Positions 42,056 to 50,790 of a stretch of DNA of 64,000 bases are shown here, piece by piece. The DNA is taken from the NCBI RefSeq assembly GCF_014647535.1, contig NZ_BMPJ01000010.1:1-64000 (forward strand). The letters are read 5' to 3'. The notes below the pieces were generated by a model. It had not been told where the DNA came from. It did no database searches and saw only the letters and a program-made list of their open reading frames with translations. Each line of letters opens with the position of its first letter. The first letter of the stretch is position 1. Source of the DNA: Thermus composti (GTDB taxonomy: Bacteria; Deinococcota; Deinococci; Deinococcales; Thermaceae). The position numbers and the translations under genes were made by a program.

Positions 42056-43944
42056 AGACGGCCAGGCGCTTTTCCCCCAAGGAAGCCGAGGAGATCTACC
42101 TGGTGCCCCACTGGGGGGCGGGGTTTTTCCGGGTGGGCCGGGACGGGGAACTGGAGGTCACCCCCCAAGGCCCCCAAGGCCCCGCCGCCTCGCTACAGGA
42201 GATCGTGGAAGCCTTAAGGGACGAGGGGAGGCCCTTGCCCTTGGTCCTGCGCTTCCCCCAGATCCTCGAGGCCCGGGTGCGGGACCTCAACGAGGCCTTC
42301 CTGAAGGCCATGGCGAAGTACGAGTACCGGGGCACCTACCGGGGGGTCTACCCGGTGAAGGTGAACCAGAGGCGGCTCGTCCTGGAGACGGTGGCCCGGG
42401 CGGGGAGGCCCTACCACTTCGGCCTCGAGGCGGGGAGCAAGCCCGAGCTGGCCCTGATCCTGGCCCAGGACCTTTCCCCGGAGGCCCTCATCACCACCAA
42501 CGGCTTCAAGGACGACGACTTCGTGCGTCTGGCCCTCATGGGCAGGAAGCTCGGCCGGAACGTGGTCATCACCCTGGAGAAGTTCGCCGAGCTTGCCCGG
42601 GTGGTGCGCCTCTCCAAGGAGCTTGGGGTCAAGCCCCTTCTGGGCATCCGCTACAAGCTCAAGGCCAAGGGGGCGGGCCAGTGGGAGGCCTCCGGGGGCG
42701 AAAACGCCAAGTTCGGCCTCACCACCCCGGAGATCGTGAGGGCGGTGGAGATCCTGAGGGAGGAAGGGCTTCTGGATACCCTGGTCATGCTCCACGCCCA
42801 CATCGGCAGCCAGGTGACCGATATCCGCAAGGTGAAGCAGGCGGTGCGGGAGGCGGCCCAGACCTACGTGCAACTTAGAAAACTGGGGGCCCCTCTCCAA
42901 TACCTCAACCTGGGCGGGGGGCTGGCCGTGGACTACGACGGCTCCAAGACCAACTTCTACGCCTCCGCCAACTACACCCTCTCCGAGTACGCCGAGAACC
43001 TGGTCTACGTCACCAAGGAGGTGGTGGAGGCCCAGGGGGAGCCCCACCCCATCCTGGTCACCGAGAGCGGCCGGGCCATCACCGCCTACCACCAGGTCCT
43101 GGTCCTGGAGGTCATTGACGTCATCACCCCTCCCGGGGAGAAGCGGCCCGACCCCCCGCCCGAGGAGGCCCACCCCCTGGTGAAGGAACTCTGGGAAAGC
43201 CTCCAAAGCCTCTCCCCCAAGAACTTCCAGGAGGTCTACCACGACGCCTTCGCCGACAAGGAGACCCTCCAGACCCTCTACGACCTGGGCCTCGTCTCCT
43301 TGCGGGACCGGGCCCTGGCGGAGGAGCTCTTCTACCACATCGCCCGCCGGGTCCAGGCCATCGCCCAAAACCTCCCCTACGTGCCCGACGAGCTGGAAGA
43401 CCTGGAAAAGCTCCTGGCCGACAAGCTGGTGTGCAACTTCTCCCTCTTCCAAAGCCTGCCCGACGCCTGGGCCATCCACCAGCTCTTCCCCATCGTCCCC
43501 CTCTCCCGCCTCCACGAGCCCCCCACCCGCCGGGCCACCCTGGTGGACATCTCCTGCGACTCCGACGGCAAGATTGACCGCTTCATAGACCTCCACGACG
43601 TGCGCCAGACCCTCCCCGTCCACGCCCTGCGGCCCGGGGAGCCCTACTACCTGGGGGTCTTCCTGGTGGGGGCCTACCAGGACGTTTTGGGAAGCCACCA
43701 CAACCTCTTCGGCCAGGTGGGGGAGGCCCACGTGGTGGTGAGCGAGGAGGGGTTCGCCATAGAGCGCTACGTGCCCGGGGAGTCGGCGGAGGAGACCATC
43801 GCCCGGATGGGTTTCACCTCCCGGGAGCTATTCCAGGGCCTGGAAAAACTCGTGCGCCAAAGCCGCCTCTCCCCGTCGGAGAAGGGGGCCTTCCTGGAGC
43901 GGTACACCCGGGAACTCCAGGGGTACACCTACCTCGAGGACTGA
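42052..43944 (+). CDS. speA: biosynthetic arginine decarboxylase
   Basis: A 630-residue PLP-dependent SpeA (fold III). The PLP lysine is in GVYPVKVNQRRL, the barrel carries FGLEAGSKPEL, LHAHIGSQVTD and LNLGGGLAVDYDGSK, and the second domain has the active-site DISCDSDGKIDRF. It makes agmatine from arginine, the first step of the Thermus route to spermidine and longer polyamines via aminopropylagmatine. Polyamines are essential for its growth at high temperature. The start codon is TTG, overlapping the DUF72 stop (TTGA), with GGAGG upstream. Confidence 0.94.
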   Translation: MKTARRFSPKEAEEIYLVPHWGAGFFRVGRDGELEVTPQGPQGPAASLQEIVEALRDEGRPLPLVLRFPQILEARVRDLNEAFLKAMAKYEYRGTYRGVYPVKVNQRRLVLETVARAGRPYHFGLEAGSKPELALILAQDLSPEALITTNGFKDDDFVRLALMGRKLGRNVVITLEKFAELARVVRLSKELGVKPLLGIRYKLKAKGAGQWEASGGENAKFGLTTPEIVRAVEILREEGLLDTLVMLHAHIGSQVTDIRKVKQAVREAAQTYVQLRKLGAPLQYLNLGGGLAVDYDGSKTNFYASANYTLSEYAENLVYVTKEVVEAQGEPHPILVTESGRAITAYHQVLVLEVIDVITPPGEKRPDPPPEEAHPLVKELWESLQSLSPKNFQEVYHDAFADKETLQTLYDLGLVSLRDRALAEELFYHIARRVQAIAQNLPYVPDELEDLEKLLADKLVCNFSLFQSLPDAWAIHQLFPIVPLSRLHEPPTRRATLVDISCDSDGKIDRFIDLHDVRQTLPVHALRPGEPYYLGVFLVGAYQDVLGSHHNLFGQVGEAHVVVSEEGFAIERYVPGESAEETIARMGFTSRELFQGLEKLVRQSRLSPSEKGAFLERYTRELQGYTYLED

Positions 43945-43954
43945 GCCCCTAAGG

Positions 43955-43960
43955 TAACCT
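43955..43960 (+). promoter_or_regulatory. -10 box upstream of GGDEF gene
   Basis: TAACCT ends 9 nt before TTG 43970; GAGGAAGG also precedes the start, so either leaderless or short-leader initiation is possible. Confidence 0.35.
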
Positions 43961-43969
43961 TGAGGAAGG

Positions 43970-45016
43970 TTGCGCCCTACCCTCGAGGTCCTGGACCCCT
44001 TAATCCCTGCTAGGCGGCGCCTCGCTGTCCGGCTTCTCCTCGTGGGAAGCGGCCTCGCCGCCCTCGCCTACTGGGCCTCCAGCCGGGTGGGGCTGGACCC
44101 GGTGGACAAAAACCTCCTCCCCGTCCTCGCCGCGGGGTTTTTCCTGGGGGCCGTCCTCCTTCGCTACCGGCCGGGCACCGCCCCCTGGTTCCTCCCCCTG
44201 GTCCACGGCCTCCTCGCCCTCTACCTCCTGGCAAGCCTCGCCTACCAGCTCCTCCTCAAGCCCAGCCCCTTGGGCCTTTCCCCCGCGGCCTACTGGGTGC
44301 CCTTCGTCTACTTCTCCGCCTTCCTCTTCTTCCCCGCCCAGAGGGCCCTAAACCTTGCCCGCCTCTACCTCCTCCTCCTCTTCCTCCTGGCCGTCCTGGG
44401 GGCGCTTCGCGGCCACTTCCAGCCCGCCCACCTTAACGCCCTCGCCCAGTTCTTCGGGGCGAACCTGGCCTACACCGCCCTCCTCTACCTCCTCACCTCC
44501 TTGCGGGAAGGGTACCGGGAGGTCCAGGCAGAGGCCCACACAGACTTCCTCACCGGCCTTCCCAACCGGCGCTACCTGGACCTTCTCCTACCCCAAGAGC
44601 TCACCCGGGCCAAGCGGTACGGCCGCCCCCTTTCCCTCGTCCTCCTTGACCTGGACGGCTTCAAGGCGGTGAACGACCTCCACGGGCACGAGGTGGGGGA
44701 CCGGGTGCTCCAGGCCCTCGCCCAATGCCTTAAGGCCCACCTCCGGCGAAGCGACCGCGCCGTGCGCCTGGGCGGCGAGGAGTTCACCCTCCTCCTCCCG
44801 GAAACCCCCCTGCCCCAAGCCCTGCGCCTGGCCGAGCGCCTGCGGCAGGCGGTGGAGGTCATAGCGGTTCCCCCGGTGGCGCGGATCACGGCAAGCTTCG
44901 GCGTGGCCGAGGCAGGCCCCACCGACACCCCCCTCACCCTCCTTCGCCGGGCGGACGAAGCCATGTACCGGGCCAAGCGCAAGGGGAAAAACCGGGTGGA
45001 GGCGGCTCCCAAATAG
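43970..45016 (+). CDS. membrane-anchored diguanylate cyclase (GGDEF)
   Basis: A 348-residue protein with six hydrophobic segments in residues ~20-180 and a GGDEF domain from about 190. The active-site motif is GGEEF in RLGGEEFTLLLPE, and DFLTGLPNRRYLD opens the domain. The allosteric I-site RxxD (RRSD) lies exactly five residues before GGEEF, so product inhibition by c-di-GMP is expected. The N-terminal region resembles an integral membrane sensor of unknown ligand. TTG start. It follows speA on the same strand and ends before a convergent terminator. Confidence 0.88.
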   Translation: MRPTLEVLDPLIPARRRLAVRLLLVGSGLAALAYWASSRVGLDPVDKNLLPVLAAGFFLGAVLLRYRPGTAPWFLPLVHGLLALYLLASLAYQLLLKPSPLGLSPAAYWVPFVYFSAFLFFPAQRALNLARLYLLLLFLLAVLGALRGHFQPAHLNALAQFFGANLAYTALLYLLTSLREGYREVQAEAHTDFLTGLPNRRYLDLLLPQELTRAKRYGRPLSLVLLDLDGFKAVNDLHGHEVGDRVLQALAQCLKAHLRRSDRAVRLGGEEFTLLLPETPLPQALRLAERLRQAVEVIAVPPVARITASFGVAEAGPTDTPLTLLRRADEAMYRAKRKGKNRVEAAPK

Positions 45017-45020
45017 CGGA

Positions 45021-45063
45021 GGCCCCAGCCTTTCGCCGGGGCCCCCATGCTGGCGCAAGCCAG
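45021..45063. terminator. two hairpins between the GGDEF gene and metK
   Basis: First, GGCCCC/GGGGCC arms with an 11-base loop (45021-45043). Second, CTGGC-GCAA-GCCAG (45050-45063), a stem with a GNRA-type tetraloop. They lie between convergent genes and probably end one or both transcripts; no long U-tract is present. Confidence 0.45.
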
Positions 45064-45073
45064 AAGAAGGGTA

Positions 45074-46252
45074 TTAAAGCCCCGCCTCCCGCCTCAAGGC
45101 CTCCACCCGGTCCGTCTCCTCCCAGGGGAAGCCGGGACGGCCGAAGTGGCCGTAGGCGGAGGTGGGGGTGTAGATGGGCCGGAGGAGGTCCAGCTCCTCA
45201 ATGATGGCGAGGGGCCTCGGGTCAAAGACCTTTTTGACGATCTCCGTGAGCTTCTCGTCGGGAAGGACCCCGGTGCCGAAGGTCTCCACCCGAAGGGAGA
45301 CGGGCCTGGCCTTACCGATGGCGTAGGCCAGCTCCACCAAAGCCCGCCTCGCAAGCCCCGCCGCCACGATGTTCTTGGCCATGTAGCGGGCGTAGTAGCT
45401 GGCGGAGCGGTCCACCTTGGTGGGGTCCTTGCCGCTGAAGGCCCCGCCCCCGTGGGGCACCGCCCCCCCGTAGGTGTCCACGATGATCTTCCGCCCGGTG
45501 AGGCCGGTGTCGGCGTGGGGCCCCCCCAGGATGAAACGGCCCGAGGGGTTGATGAGGTACTCCGTCTCCCCTTCCTTCAGGTACTCAGGAGGGATGGCCT
45601 GGCGCACCACCTCGCGGATCAGGTCCTCCCGCAGCTGCTCCTGCTCCACCTCGGGGGAGTGCTGGGCGGAGACCACCACGGTTTTCACGTAAAGGGGCTT
45701 GTCCCCCTCGTAGACCACGGTGACCTGGGCCTTGCCGTCGGGGCGGAGGTAGGGGAGGACCCCGGTCTTGCGCACCTCGGCCAGGCGCATGGTGAGGCGG
45801 TGGGCCAGGGTGATGGGGAGGGGCATGAGCTCGGGGGTCTCGTCGGTGGCGTAGCCGAACATGAGCCCCTGGTCCCCAGCCCCGATGCGGTCCAGGGGGT
45901 CCGTGGACTTGAGCACCCGCCACTCGTAGGAGAGGTTGACCCCACCCGCGATGTCGGGGGACTGCTCGTCTATGGCGGTGAGGACGGCGCAAGTGTCGGC
46001 GTCAAAGCCGTACTTGGCCCGGGTGTAGCCCACCTCCCGCACCGTCTTGCGCACCAGGTTGGGGATGTCCACGTAGCCTTCCGTGGTGATCTCCCCCGCC
46101 ACGAAAACGAGCCCGGTGGTGACCAGGGTCTCCGCCGCCACCCGGGCCTTCTTGTCCTGGGCGAGGAGGGCGTCCAGGATGGCGTCGGAGATCCGGTCCG
46201 CCAGCTTATCCGGGTGCCCTTCGGTGACCGACTCGGACGTGACCAGCCGCAA
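45074..46252 (-). CDS. metK: S-adenosylmethionine synthetase
   Basis: A 392-residue MetK that makes SAM from methionine and ATP. Signatures are [20 protein letters not shown] at the start, the [15 protein letters not shown] motif, and [20 protein letters not shown]. The TTG start at 46252 has AAAGGAGG at a spacing of 8, whereas GTG 46261, three codons earlier, would touch the ribosome-binding site; either gives a normal protein. It supplies SAM for TrmB and MenG, also in this window. Confidence 0.94.
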   Translation of the reverse strand: MRLVTSESVTEGHPDKLADRISDAILDALLAQDKKARVAAETLVTTGLVFVAGEITTEGYVDIPNLVRKTVREVGYTRAKYGFDADTCAVLTAIDEQSPDIAGGVNLSYEWRVLKSTDPLDRIGAGDQGLMFGYATDETPELMPLPITLAHRLTMRLAEVRKTGVLPYLRPDGKAQVTVVYEGDKPLYVKTVVVSAQHSPEVEQEQLREDLIREVVRQAIPPEYLKEGETEYLINPSGRFILGGPHADTGLTGRKIIVDTYGGAVPHGGGAFSGKDPTKVDRSASYYARYMAKNIVAAGLARRALVELAYAIGKARPVSLRVETFGTGVLPDEKLTEIVKKVFDPRPLAIIEELDLLRPIYTPTSAYGHFGRPGFPWEETDRVEALRREAGL

Positions 46253-46305
46253 CTTGCGCACCTCCTTTTCCCCGAAGCCCCTACCGGGGCAACCCTGATA
46301 GTATA
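46253..46305 (-). promoter_or_regulatory. metK promoter and leader
   Basis: TATACT (46300-46305, minus strand) starts a leader of about 40 bases with a small hairpin (GCCCC-GGTA-GGGGC) just upstream of the AAAGGAGG site. No known SAM riboswitch fold is evident to me. Confidence 0.45.
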
Positions 46306-46333
46306 GCACCCCCCCTCGGGCGTCTAGATCCAG

Positions 46334-46339
46334 TAGGAT
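46334..46339 (+). promoter_or_regulatory. -10 box, leaderless promoter of murI
   Basis: TAGGAT ends 8 nt before GTG 46348, divergent from metK. Confidence 0.45.
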
Positions 46340-46347
46340 AGGGCCCC

Positions 46348-47121
46348 GTGAAGGATCCCAAGGCCCCTATCGGCGTCTTTGACTCCGGGGTGGGGGGGCT
46401 CACGGTGCTCAAGGCCCTCCGCCGCCTCCTGCCCCGGGAGGAGTTTCTTTACTTCGGGGACACGGCCCGCGTGCCCTACGGCGGCAAACCCCTCGTCATG
46501 GTGCGCCGCTTCGCCTGGGAGATCGCGGGCTTCCTCTTAAGGCAAGGGGTGAAGGCCATCGTGGTGGCCTGCAACACGGCGAGCTCCGCCGCCCTCCCCG
46601 ACCTGGCCCAGGACCTCTCGGTCCCCGTCTTCGGGGTGCTGGAGCCCGTGGCCAAGGAGGCCCGAGCCTTCCAGAAGGTGGGCCTCATCGGCACCCAGGC
46701 CACGGTGGAAAGCGGGGCCTACGCCCGCCTCCTCCCCCTGGCCTGGGCCCGGGCCTGCCCCCTTTTCGTACCCCTGGTGGAGGAGGGGCTTTGGGACGAC
46801 CCCGTGGCCCTCCTGGTGGCCCGCCACTACCTCGAGGACGCCCCCAAGGACCTCGAGGCCCTCATCCTCGGTTGTACCCACTACCCCTTCTTGAAGAAAA
46901 CCCTGGAGAAGGCGCTTCCCGGGGTGAGGCTTCTAGACTCTGCCGAGGCCACGGCCAAGGAGGTGGCCCAGGGCCTAAGGCGGGAAGGCCTTCTGAACCC
47001 CGCGGGAAGGGGACAGGTGATCCACCTCGTCACCGGGGACCCGGAGGCCTACCGGGCCCTGGCCGAGCGGCTTGGAGAGCGGGTGGAGGAGGTTCACCGA
47101 GTTAGCCTGGAGGAGCTTTAA
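46348..47121 (+). CDS. murI: glutamate racemase
   Basis: A 257-residue MurI, which makes D-glutamate for peptidoglycan. The two catalytic cysteines are in [12 protein letters not shown] and LGCTHYPFL. The opening [19 protein letters not shown] is diagnostic. Length is normal. GTG start with a TAGGAT box. It begins a series with the LOG and rdgB genes, each of which has its own -10 box. Confidence 0.95.
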   Translation: MKDPKAPIGVFDSGVGGLTVLKALRRLLPREEFLYFGDTARVPYGGKPLVMVRRFAWEIAGFLLRQGVKAIVVACNTASSAALPDLAQDLSVPVFGVLEPVAKEARAFQKVGLIGTQATVESGAYARLLPLAWARACPLFVPLVEEGLWDDPVALLVARHYLEDAPKDLEALILGCTHYPFLKKTLEKALPGVRLLDSAEATAKEVAQGLRREGLLNPAGRGQVIHLVTGDPEAYRALAERLGERVEEVHRVSLEEL

Positions 47122-47136
47122 GCCCCTGTGAAGGGT

Positions 47137-47142
47137 TAGGCT
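47137..47142 (+). promoter_or_regulatory. -10 box, leaderless promoter of LOG gene
   Basis: TAGGCT ends 6 nt before the ATG at 47149. Confidence 0.45.
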
Positions 47143-47148
47143 TAGGAC

Positions 47149-47793
47149 ATGCCCAAGAAGCCCCTCATAGACCAGCTCCACCACGAGGACAGCTGGCGGC
47201 TTTTCCGCATTCTGGCGGAGTTCGTGGAGGGGTTTGAGACCCTTTCGGAGATAGAGGTGCCCCTGGTCTCCGTCTTCGGCTCCGCCCGCTTCGGCGAGGA
47301 CCACCCCGCCTACGCCCTGGGCTACCGGCTGGGCCAGGCTTTGGCCCAGGCGGGCTTCGGGGTGGTGACGGGGGGCGGGCCCGGGGTGATGGAGGCGGTG
47401 AACCGGGGGGCTTACGAGGCGGGCGGGGTGAGCGTGGGGCTCAATATTGAGCTCCCCCACGAGCAAAAGCCCAACCCCTACCAGACCCACGCCCTCTCCT
47501 TGCGCTACTTCTTCGTGCGCAAGGTTCTCTTCGTGCGCTACGCCGTGGGCTTCGTCTTCCTGCCTGGGGGGTTTGGCACCTTGGACGAGCTCTCCGAGGT
47601 GTTGGTCCTGATCCAGACGGAGAAGGTCCACCCCTTCCCCGTCTTCCTCCTTCCCCGGGGGTACTGGGAAGGCCTCCTCTCCTGGATGGAGTTCCTAAAG
47701 GCCCAAGGGGCCATAGACCCCAAGGACCTGGCCCTCCTCACCCCCTTGGAGCACCCCGAGGAGGTGGTGGCCGCCCTAAAGGGAGTATCCTAA
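47149..47793 (+). CDS. LOG-family nucleotide phosphoribohydrolase
   Basis: A 214-residue LOG/Rossmann-type protein. The family motifs are GGGPGVMEAVNRGA and PGGFGTLDELSE. Members cleave the ribose-base bond of nucleotides such as AMP; plant LOG enzymes release active cytokinins. An extra N-terminal helix (residues 1-45) precedes VSVFGSARFGEDHP. It may act in nucleotide salvage, next to rdgB, which removes damaged nucleotides. Substrate not predictable from sequence. Confidence 0.88.
   Translation: MPKKPLIDQLHHEDSWRLFRILAEFVEGFETLSEIEVPLVSVFGSARFGEDHPAYALGYRLGQALAQAGFGVVTGGGPGVMEAVNRGAYEAGGVSVGLNIELPHEQKPNPYQTHALSLRYFFVRKVLFVRYAVGFVFLPGGFGTLDELSEVLVLIQTEKVHPFPVFLLPRGYWEGLLSWMEFLKAQGAIDPKDLALLTPLEHPEEVVAALKGVS
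47786..47791 (+). promoter_or_regulatory. -10 box, leaderless promoter of rdgB
   Basis: TATCCT overlaps the last codons and stop of the LOG gene and ends 7 nt before the ATG at 47799. Confidence 0.5.
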
Positions 47794-47798
47794 AAGGG

Positions 47799-48410
47799 AT
47801 GCGCCTGGTCCTGGCCACCTCCAACCCCGGGAAGGTGCGGGAGCTAAAAGAGGGCCTTGCCCCCTTGGGCTGGACCCTCCTCACCCTCGCCGACTTCCCC
47901 TTGCGCATGCCCAAGGAGGAGGGGGCCACCTTCCTGGACAACGCCCTCCTCAAGGCGGCCCACGTGGCCAAGGCCACGGGGCTTCCCGCCCTCGCCGACG
48001 ACTCGGGCCTCGAGGTCTACGCCCTGGGGGGCGAGCCCGGGGTCTACTCCGCCCGCTACGGGGGGAGGGCCACGGACCGTGAAAGGAACGTCTACCTCCT
48101 GGAAAGGATGCGCCACCTCAAAGGGGAGGAGCGCAAGGCCCGCTTCGTGGCCGTTTTGGTCCTGGCCTACCCCGACGGGCACGCCGAGGCCTACGAGGGA
48201 AGCGTGGAGGGGTACATCCTGGAAGCCCCCCGGGGCGAAGGGGGCTTCGGCTACGACCCCCTCTTCTACATTCCCGAGGCGGGGAAGACCTTCGCCGAGA
48301 TGAGCCTAACGGAAAAGGCCCGCTACTCCCACCGGGGTAGGGCCCTAAGGGCCCTTCTGGAGGCCTACAAGGACGGGCCCCCGCCCCGGGAGGTCTCCAA
48401 GCTGGAATGA
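47799..48410 (+). CDS. rdgB: non-canonical purine NTP pyrophosphatase (RdgB/HAM1)
   Basis: A 203-residue ITPase that hydrolyses ITP, dITP and XTP to monophosphates. Motifs are ATSNPGKVRELK at the start, the metal-binding ADDSGLEVYALGG, and GFGYDPLFYIP. Length is normal. Its stop overlaps the start of the next gene (ATGA), so a membrane protein of unknown function is co-translated with it. Confidence 0.93.
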   Translation: MRLVLATSNPGKVRELKEGLAPLGWTLLTLADFPLRMPKEEGATFLDNALLKAAHVAKATGLPALADDSGLEVYALGGEPGVYSARYGGRATDRERNVYLLERMRHLKGEERKARFVAVLVLAYPDGHAEAYEGSVEGYILEAPRGEGGFGYDPLFYIPEAGKTFAEMSLTEKARYSHRGRALRALLEAYKDGPPPREVSKLE

Positions 48411-49438
48411 ACGTCCTCTCCCCCCACATCGCCCTCTACCGCCTCTTTGACGTGGCGGACGAGATAGACCTCTCCCGCCTCGCCACGCCCCGCCTCCACC
48501 TCTCCCGGGCGAGGCTCGGGGCGGTGCGCTTTGAAAACCCCCCGGGGGAGATGGAGCTTGGGGTGCGGAGCGTGGAGGGGCTTTCCGGCCTCCTCACCGC
48601 CCGGCTTTACGAGTTCGGGGTGGTCTCCCTCTCCTTCCGCATCCACCTGGGAGAGCGGGTGCCCTGGGAAACTTTCTTGGAAAAGGGGCTTAGGATCCCC
48701 GAGCTCCCCTTCTGGGACGGGTTCTTCCTGGCGGAGCTCGCCGCCCTCGAGCCCCACCTCCAAGGGGCCCTCCTCCGCCCCGAAGAAAAGCGCTTGGCCG
48801 AGGAGTTCGTGGTCTACCACGCCCTGGGGCTGGAGGGGGAAAAGGCCTTCCGCCCCTCGGTGGACCTCACCCCCCTCTGGATGGGCACGGAGGAGGAGTT
48901 CGCCCCCGAGGTGCGGCGGGAGATGGAGCGCTACCGCTACAGCTACTCCACCGAGGACCTGGCCCTTTTGGGCTTTGACCGGGTGCTGATCCTGGACTCC
49001 GAGGGGATCTGGGACGTGGCCGACCTGGTGGAGTTCGTCCACGCCCAGCTTCTTGAGCTCTCCTACTACGACCGGGTGCTCACCGAGGAGCTTTGGGCCG
49101 TGCCCCAGGTCCTAAGGCACCGGGGGCTTTGGGGGTACGGGAGGCTCCAGCGCCTCCGCCGCCGCCTCATGGCACGCCACGCGGAGATCGCCGACGTGAA
49201 GGCCCGAATAGAGGGGGCCTTGCGCATCACCGAGGACCTCTTCTACGCCAAGATCTACCGGGCGGCCTTGGAGCTTTACGGGGCCCACGAGCTGGAGAGG
49301 AGCCTGGAGGAGAAGCTTAGGGTCCTGGAGGCCACCTACGAGATGGTGACCGAGGAGGTGGCCCACCTCCGCACCCAGGCGGTGGAGGTGGCCATCCTGG
49401 CCCTCATCGCCTTTGAGGTGGTGCGGGCCCTCCACTAG
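48407..49438 (+). CDS. hypothetical protein with RMND1/DUF155-like C-terminal layout
   Basis: A 343-residue protein of no assigned function. Residues 1-180 are mixed alpha/beta. The C-terminal half is mostly helical, with an early GFDRVLILDSEGIWDVADLVEFV, a charged region (LRRRLMARHAEIADVKARIE), a coiled coil (ELERSLEEKLRVLEATYEMV) and a final hydrophobic helix (AVEVAILALIAFEVVRAL). This plan of helices plus a C-terminal tail anchor recalls the RMND1/Sif2 family (DUF155), including its ending of the form I-x-I-L-I-x-x-E-V-V, but I cannot confirm it by search. It shares an ATGA overlap with rdgB. Confidence 0.6.
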   Translation: MNVLSPHIALYRLFDVADEIDLSRLATPRLHLSRARLGAVRFENPPGEMELGVRSVEGLSGLLTARLYEFGVVSLSFRIHLGERVPWETFLEKGLRIPELPFWDGFFLAELAALEPHLQGALLRPEEKRLAEEFVVYHALGLEGEKAFRPSVDLTPLWMGTEEEFAPEVRREMERYRYSYSTEDLALLGFDRVLILDSEGIWDVADLVEFVHAQLLELSYYDRVLTEELWAVPQVLRHRGLWGYGRLQRLRRRLMARHAEIADVKARIEGALRITEDLFYAKIYRAALELYGAHELERSLEEKLRVLEATYEMVTEEVAHLRTQAVEVAILALIAFEVVRALH

Positions 49439-49444
49439 GGGGAC

Positions 49445-49472
49445 TTGTGTCCCAGTCTGGAGATGGTATCCT
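49445..49472 (+). promoter_or_regulatory. malE promoter (-35 and -10)
   Basis: TTGTGT (49445-49450), a 16-bp spacer and TATCCT (49467-49472). The leader of about 55 bases ends in GGAGGTGGAGG directly before the malE start. A sugar-responsive operator would be expected near 49490-49525; I see no clear palindrome. Confidence 0.5.
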
Positions 49473-49534
49473 TTACCCGAAGGGCGCGGGAAAAACCCTT
49501 GGAGGAAGCGTTACCACGCGCCTGGAGGTGGAGG

Positions 49535-50731
49535 ATGAGGAAGCTCGTCCCGCTATTGGCCCTAGGCCTCTCCCTGGCCCTCGCCCAGGGAAAGATCACC
49601 GTCTGGACCCACTTCGGTGGGCCCGAGCTGGCCTGGCTCAAAGCCCAGGCCCGGACCTTTGAAAGGACCTCCGGCACCAAGGTGGAGGTGGTGGAGGTCC
49701 CCTTCGAGGAGATCAAGCAGAAGTTTATCCTGGGGGCCCCCCAGGGGCAGGCGGCGGACCTTCTGGTCACCGTGCCCCACGACTGGCTGGGCGAGATGGC
49801 CCAGGCGGGGGTCCTGGAGCCCGTGGGCAAGTACGTGACCCAGGACTACCTCGCAGACCTTCAGCCCGTGGCGGTGGAGGCCTTCACCTTTGGCGGCAGG
49901 CTCATGGGGCTTCCCGCCTACGCCGAGAGCGTGGCCCTCATCTACAACAAGAAGTACGTGAAGGAGCCTCCCAAGACCTGGGAGGCGTTTTTGGCCCTGG
50001 CCCAAAGGCTCACCACCGGCTCCACCTTCGGCTTCCTCTACAACATCGGGGAGCCCTACTTCAACTTTGGCTTCTTCAAGGCCTACGGTGCGGAGAACGT
50101 CTTCGGCAAGGACGCCAAGGGGAGCCTGGACCCCGCCAAGCTCCTCATCGGGGGCGAGGTGGGGGAGAAGGCCCTCCAGTTCATCAAGGACCTCCGCTTC
50201 AAGTACAACCTGGTCCCCGAGGGGGTGGACTACGGGGTGGCGGACGGGGCCTTCAAGGAGGGGACTTTGGCCATGATCATCAACGGCCCCTGGGCCCTCG
50301 GTGACTACAAGAAGGCGAAGATTGACTTCGGCATCGCCCCCTTCCCCACCCCGCCCGGGGCCAAGAACCCGTGGGGGCCCTTCCTGGGGGTGCAGGGGGT
50401 GGTGGTGAACGCCTACTCCAAGAACAAGACCCAGGCCGTCAACTTCGCCAAGACCCTGGTGACGGGGCGGAACCTGGTGGCCTTCAACCAGGCGGGCGGG
50501 CGCATCCCCGTGTCCAAGAGCGCCGTCAGGCAGCTGGCGAAGGACCCGGTGGTGGCGGGCTTCTCCCAGGTCTTCCCCCTGGGCACCCCCATGCCCAACA
50601 TCTCCGAGATGGGCAAGGTCTGGGGCCCCTGGAAGAACGCCATCAGCCTCGCCATCCAGCGGCCCGACGCCAACGTGAAGAAGATCGTGGAGGACATGGT
50701 GGCCGAGATCAAGAAGGCCATCGGCAGGTAA
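49535..50731 (+). CDS. malE: maltose-type ABC transporter, substrate-binding protein
   Basis: A 398-residue extracellular binding protein (SBP_bac_1). Signal peptide MRKLVPLLALGLSLALA, then KITVWTHFGGPELAWLKAQ. The ligand-cleft segments FGGRLMGLPAYAESVALIYNK, AMIINGPWALGDYKKAK and the aromatic-rich GEPYFNFGFFKAYG are those of maltose/trehalose-binding proteins. ATG 49535 is chosen because it begins the signal peptide and has the ribosome-binding site; a start at 49445 would add 30 unlikely residues. Malto-oligosaccharides or trehalose are the probable ligands. Confidence 0.9.
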   Translation: MRKLVPLLALGLSLALAQGKITVWTHFGGPELAWLKAQARTFERTSGTKVEVVEVPFEEIKQKFILGAPQGQAADLLVTVPHDWLGEMAQAGVLEPVGKYVTQDYLADLQPVAVEAFTFGGRLMGLPAYAESVALIYNKKYVKEPPKTWEAFLALAQRLTTGSTFGFLYNIGEPYFNFGFFKAYGAENVFGKDAKGSLDPAKLLIGGEVGEKALQFIKDLRFKYNLVPEGVDYGVADGAFKEGTLAMIINGPWALGDYKKAKIDFGIAPFPTPPGAKNPWGPFLGVQGVVVNAYSKNKTQAVNFAKTLVTGRNLVAFNQAGGRIPVSKSAVRQLAKDPVVAGFSQVFPLGTPMPNISEMGKVWGPWKNAISLAIQRPDANVKKIVEDMVAEIKKAIGR

Positions 50732-50760
50732 GACCCATGGGCCCCCTCCACAGGACCTTC

Positions 50761-50777
50761 CTCCCCCGTGGGGGGGG
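50761..50777 (+). terminator. post-malE hairpin with possible internal promoter
   Basis: CTCCCCC and GGGGGGG around a GTG loop, followed by TATTCCTT. It can act as a leaky terminator after malE. TATTCC (50778-50783) then ends 7 nt before the malF ATG, so malF may also have its own leaderless start. Confidence 0.5.
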
Positions 50778-50790
50778 TATTCCTTAGACC

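Noticed and set aside
42214-43731. A 505-codon minus-strand frame
   Set aside because: Antisense to speA, whose motifs are clear on the plus strand.
46253-46305. SAM riboswitch in the metK leader
   Set aside because: The leader is about 40 nt with only one short hairpin and no recognisable class I, II or SMK element; kept only as a low-interest question.
49473-49534. LacI-type operator upstream of malE
   Set aside because: The region has GAAGCGTTACCACGC-like sequence but no symmetric palindrome that I could verify.
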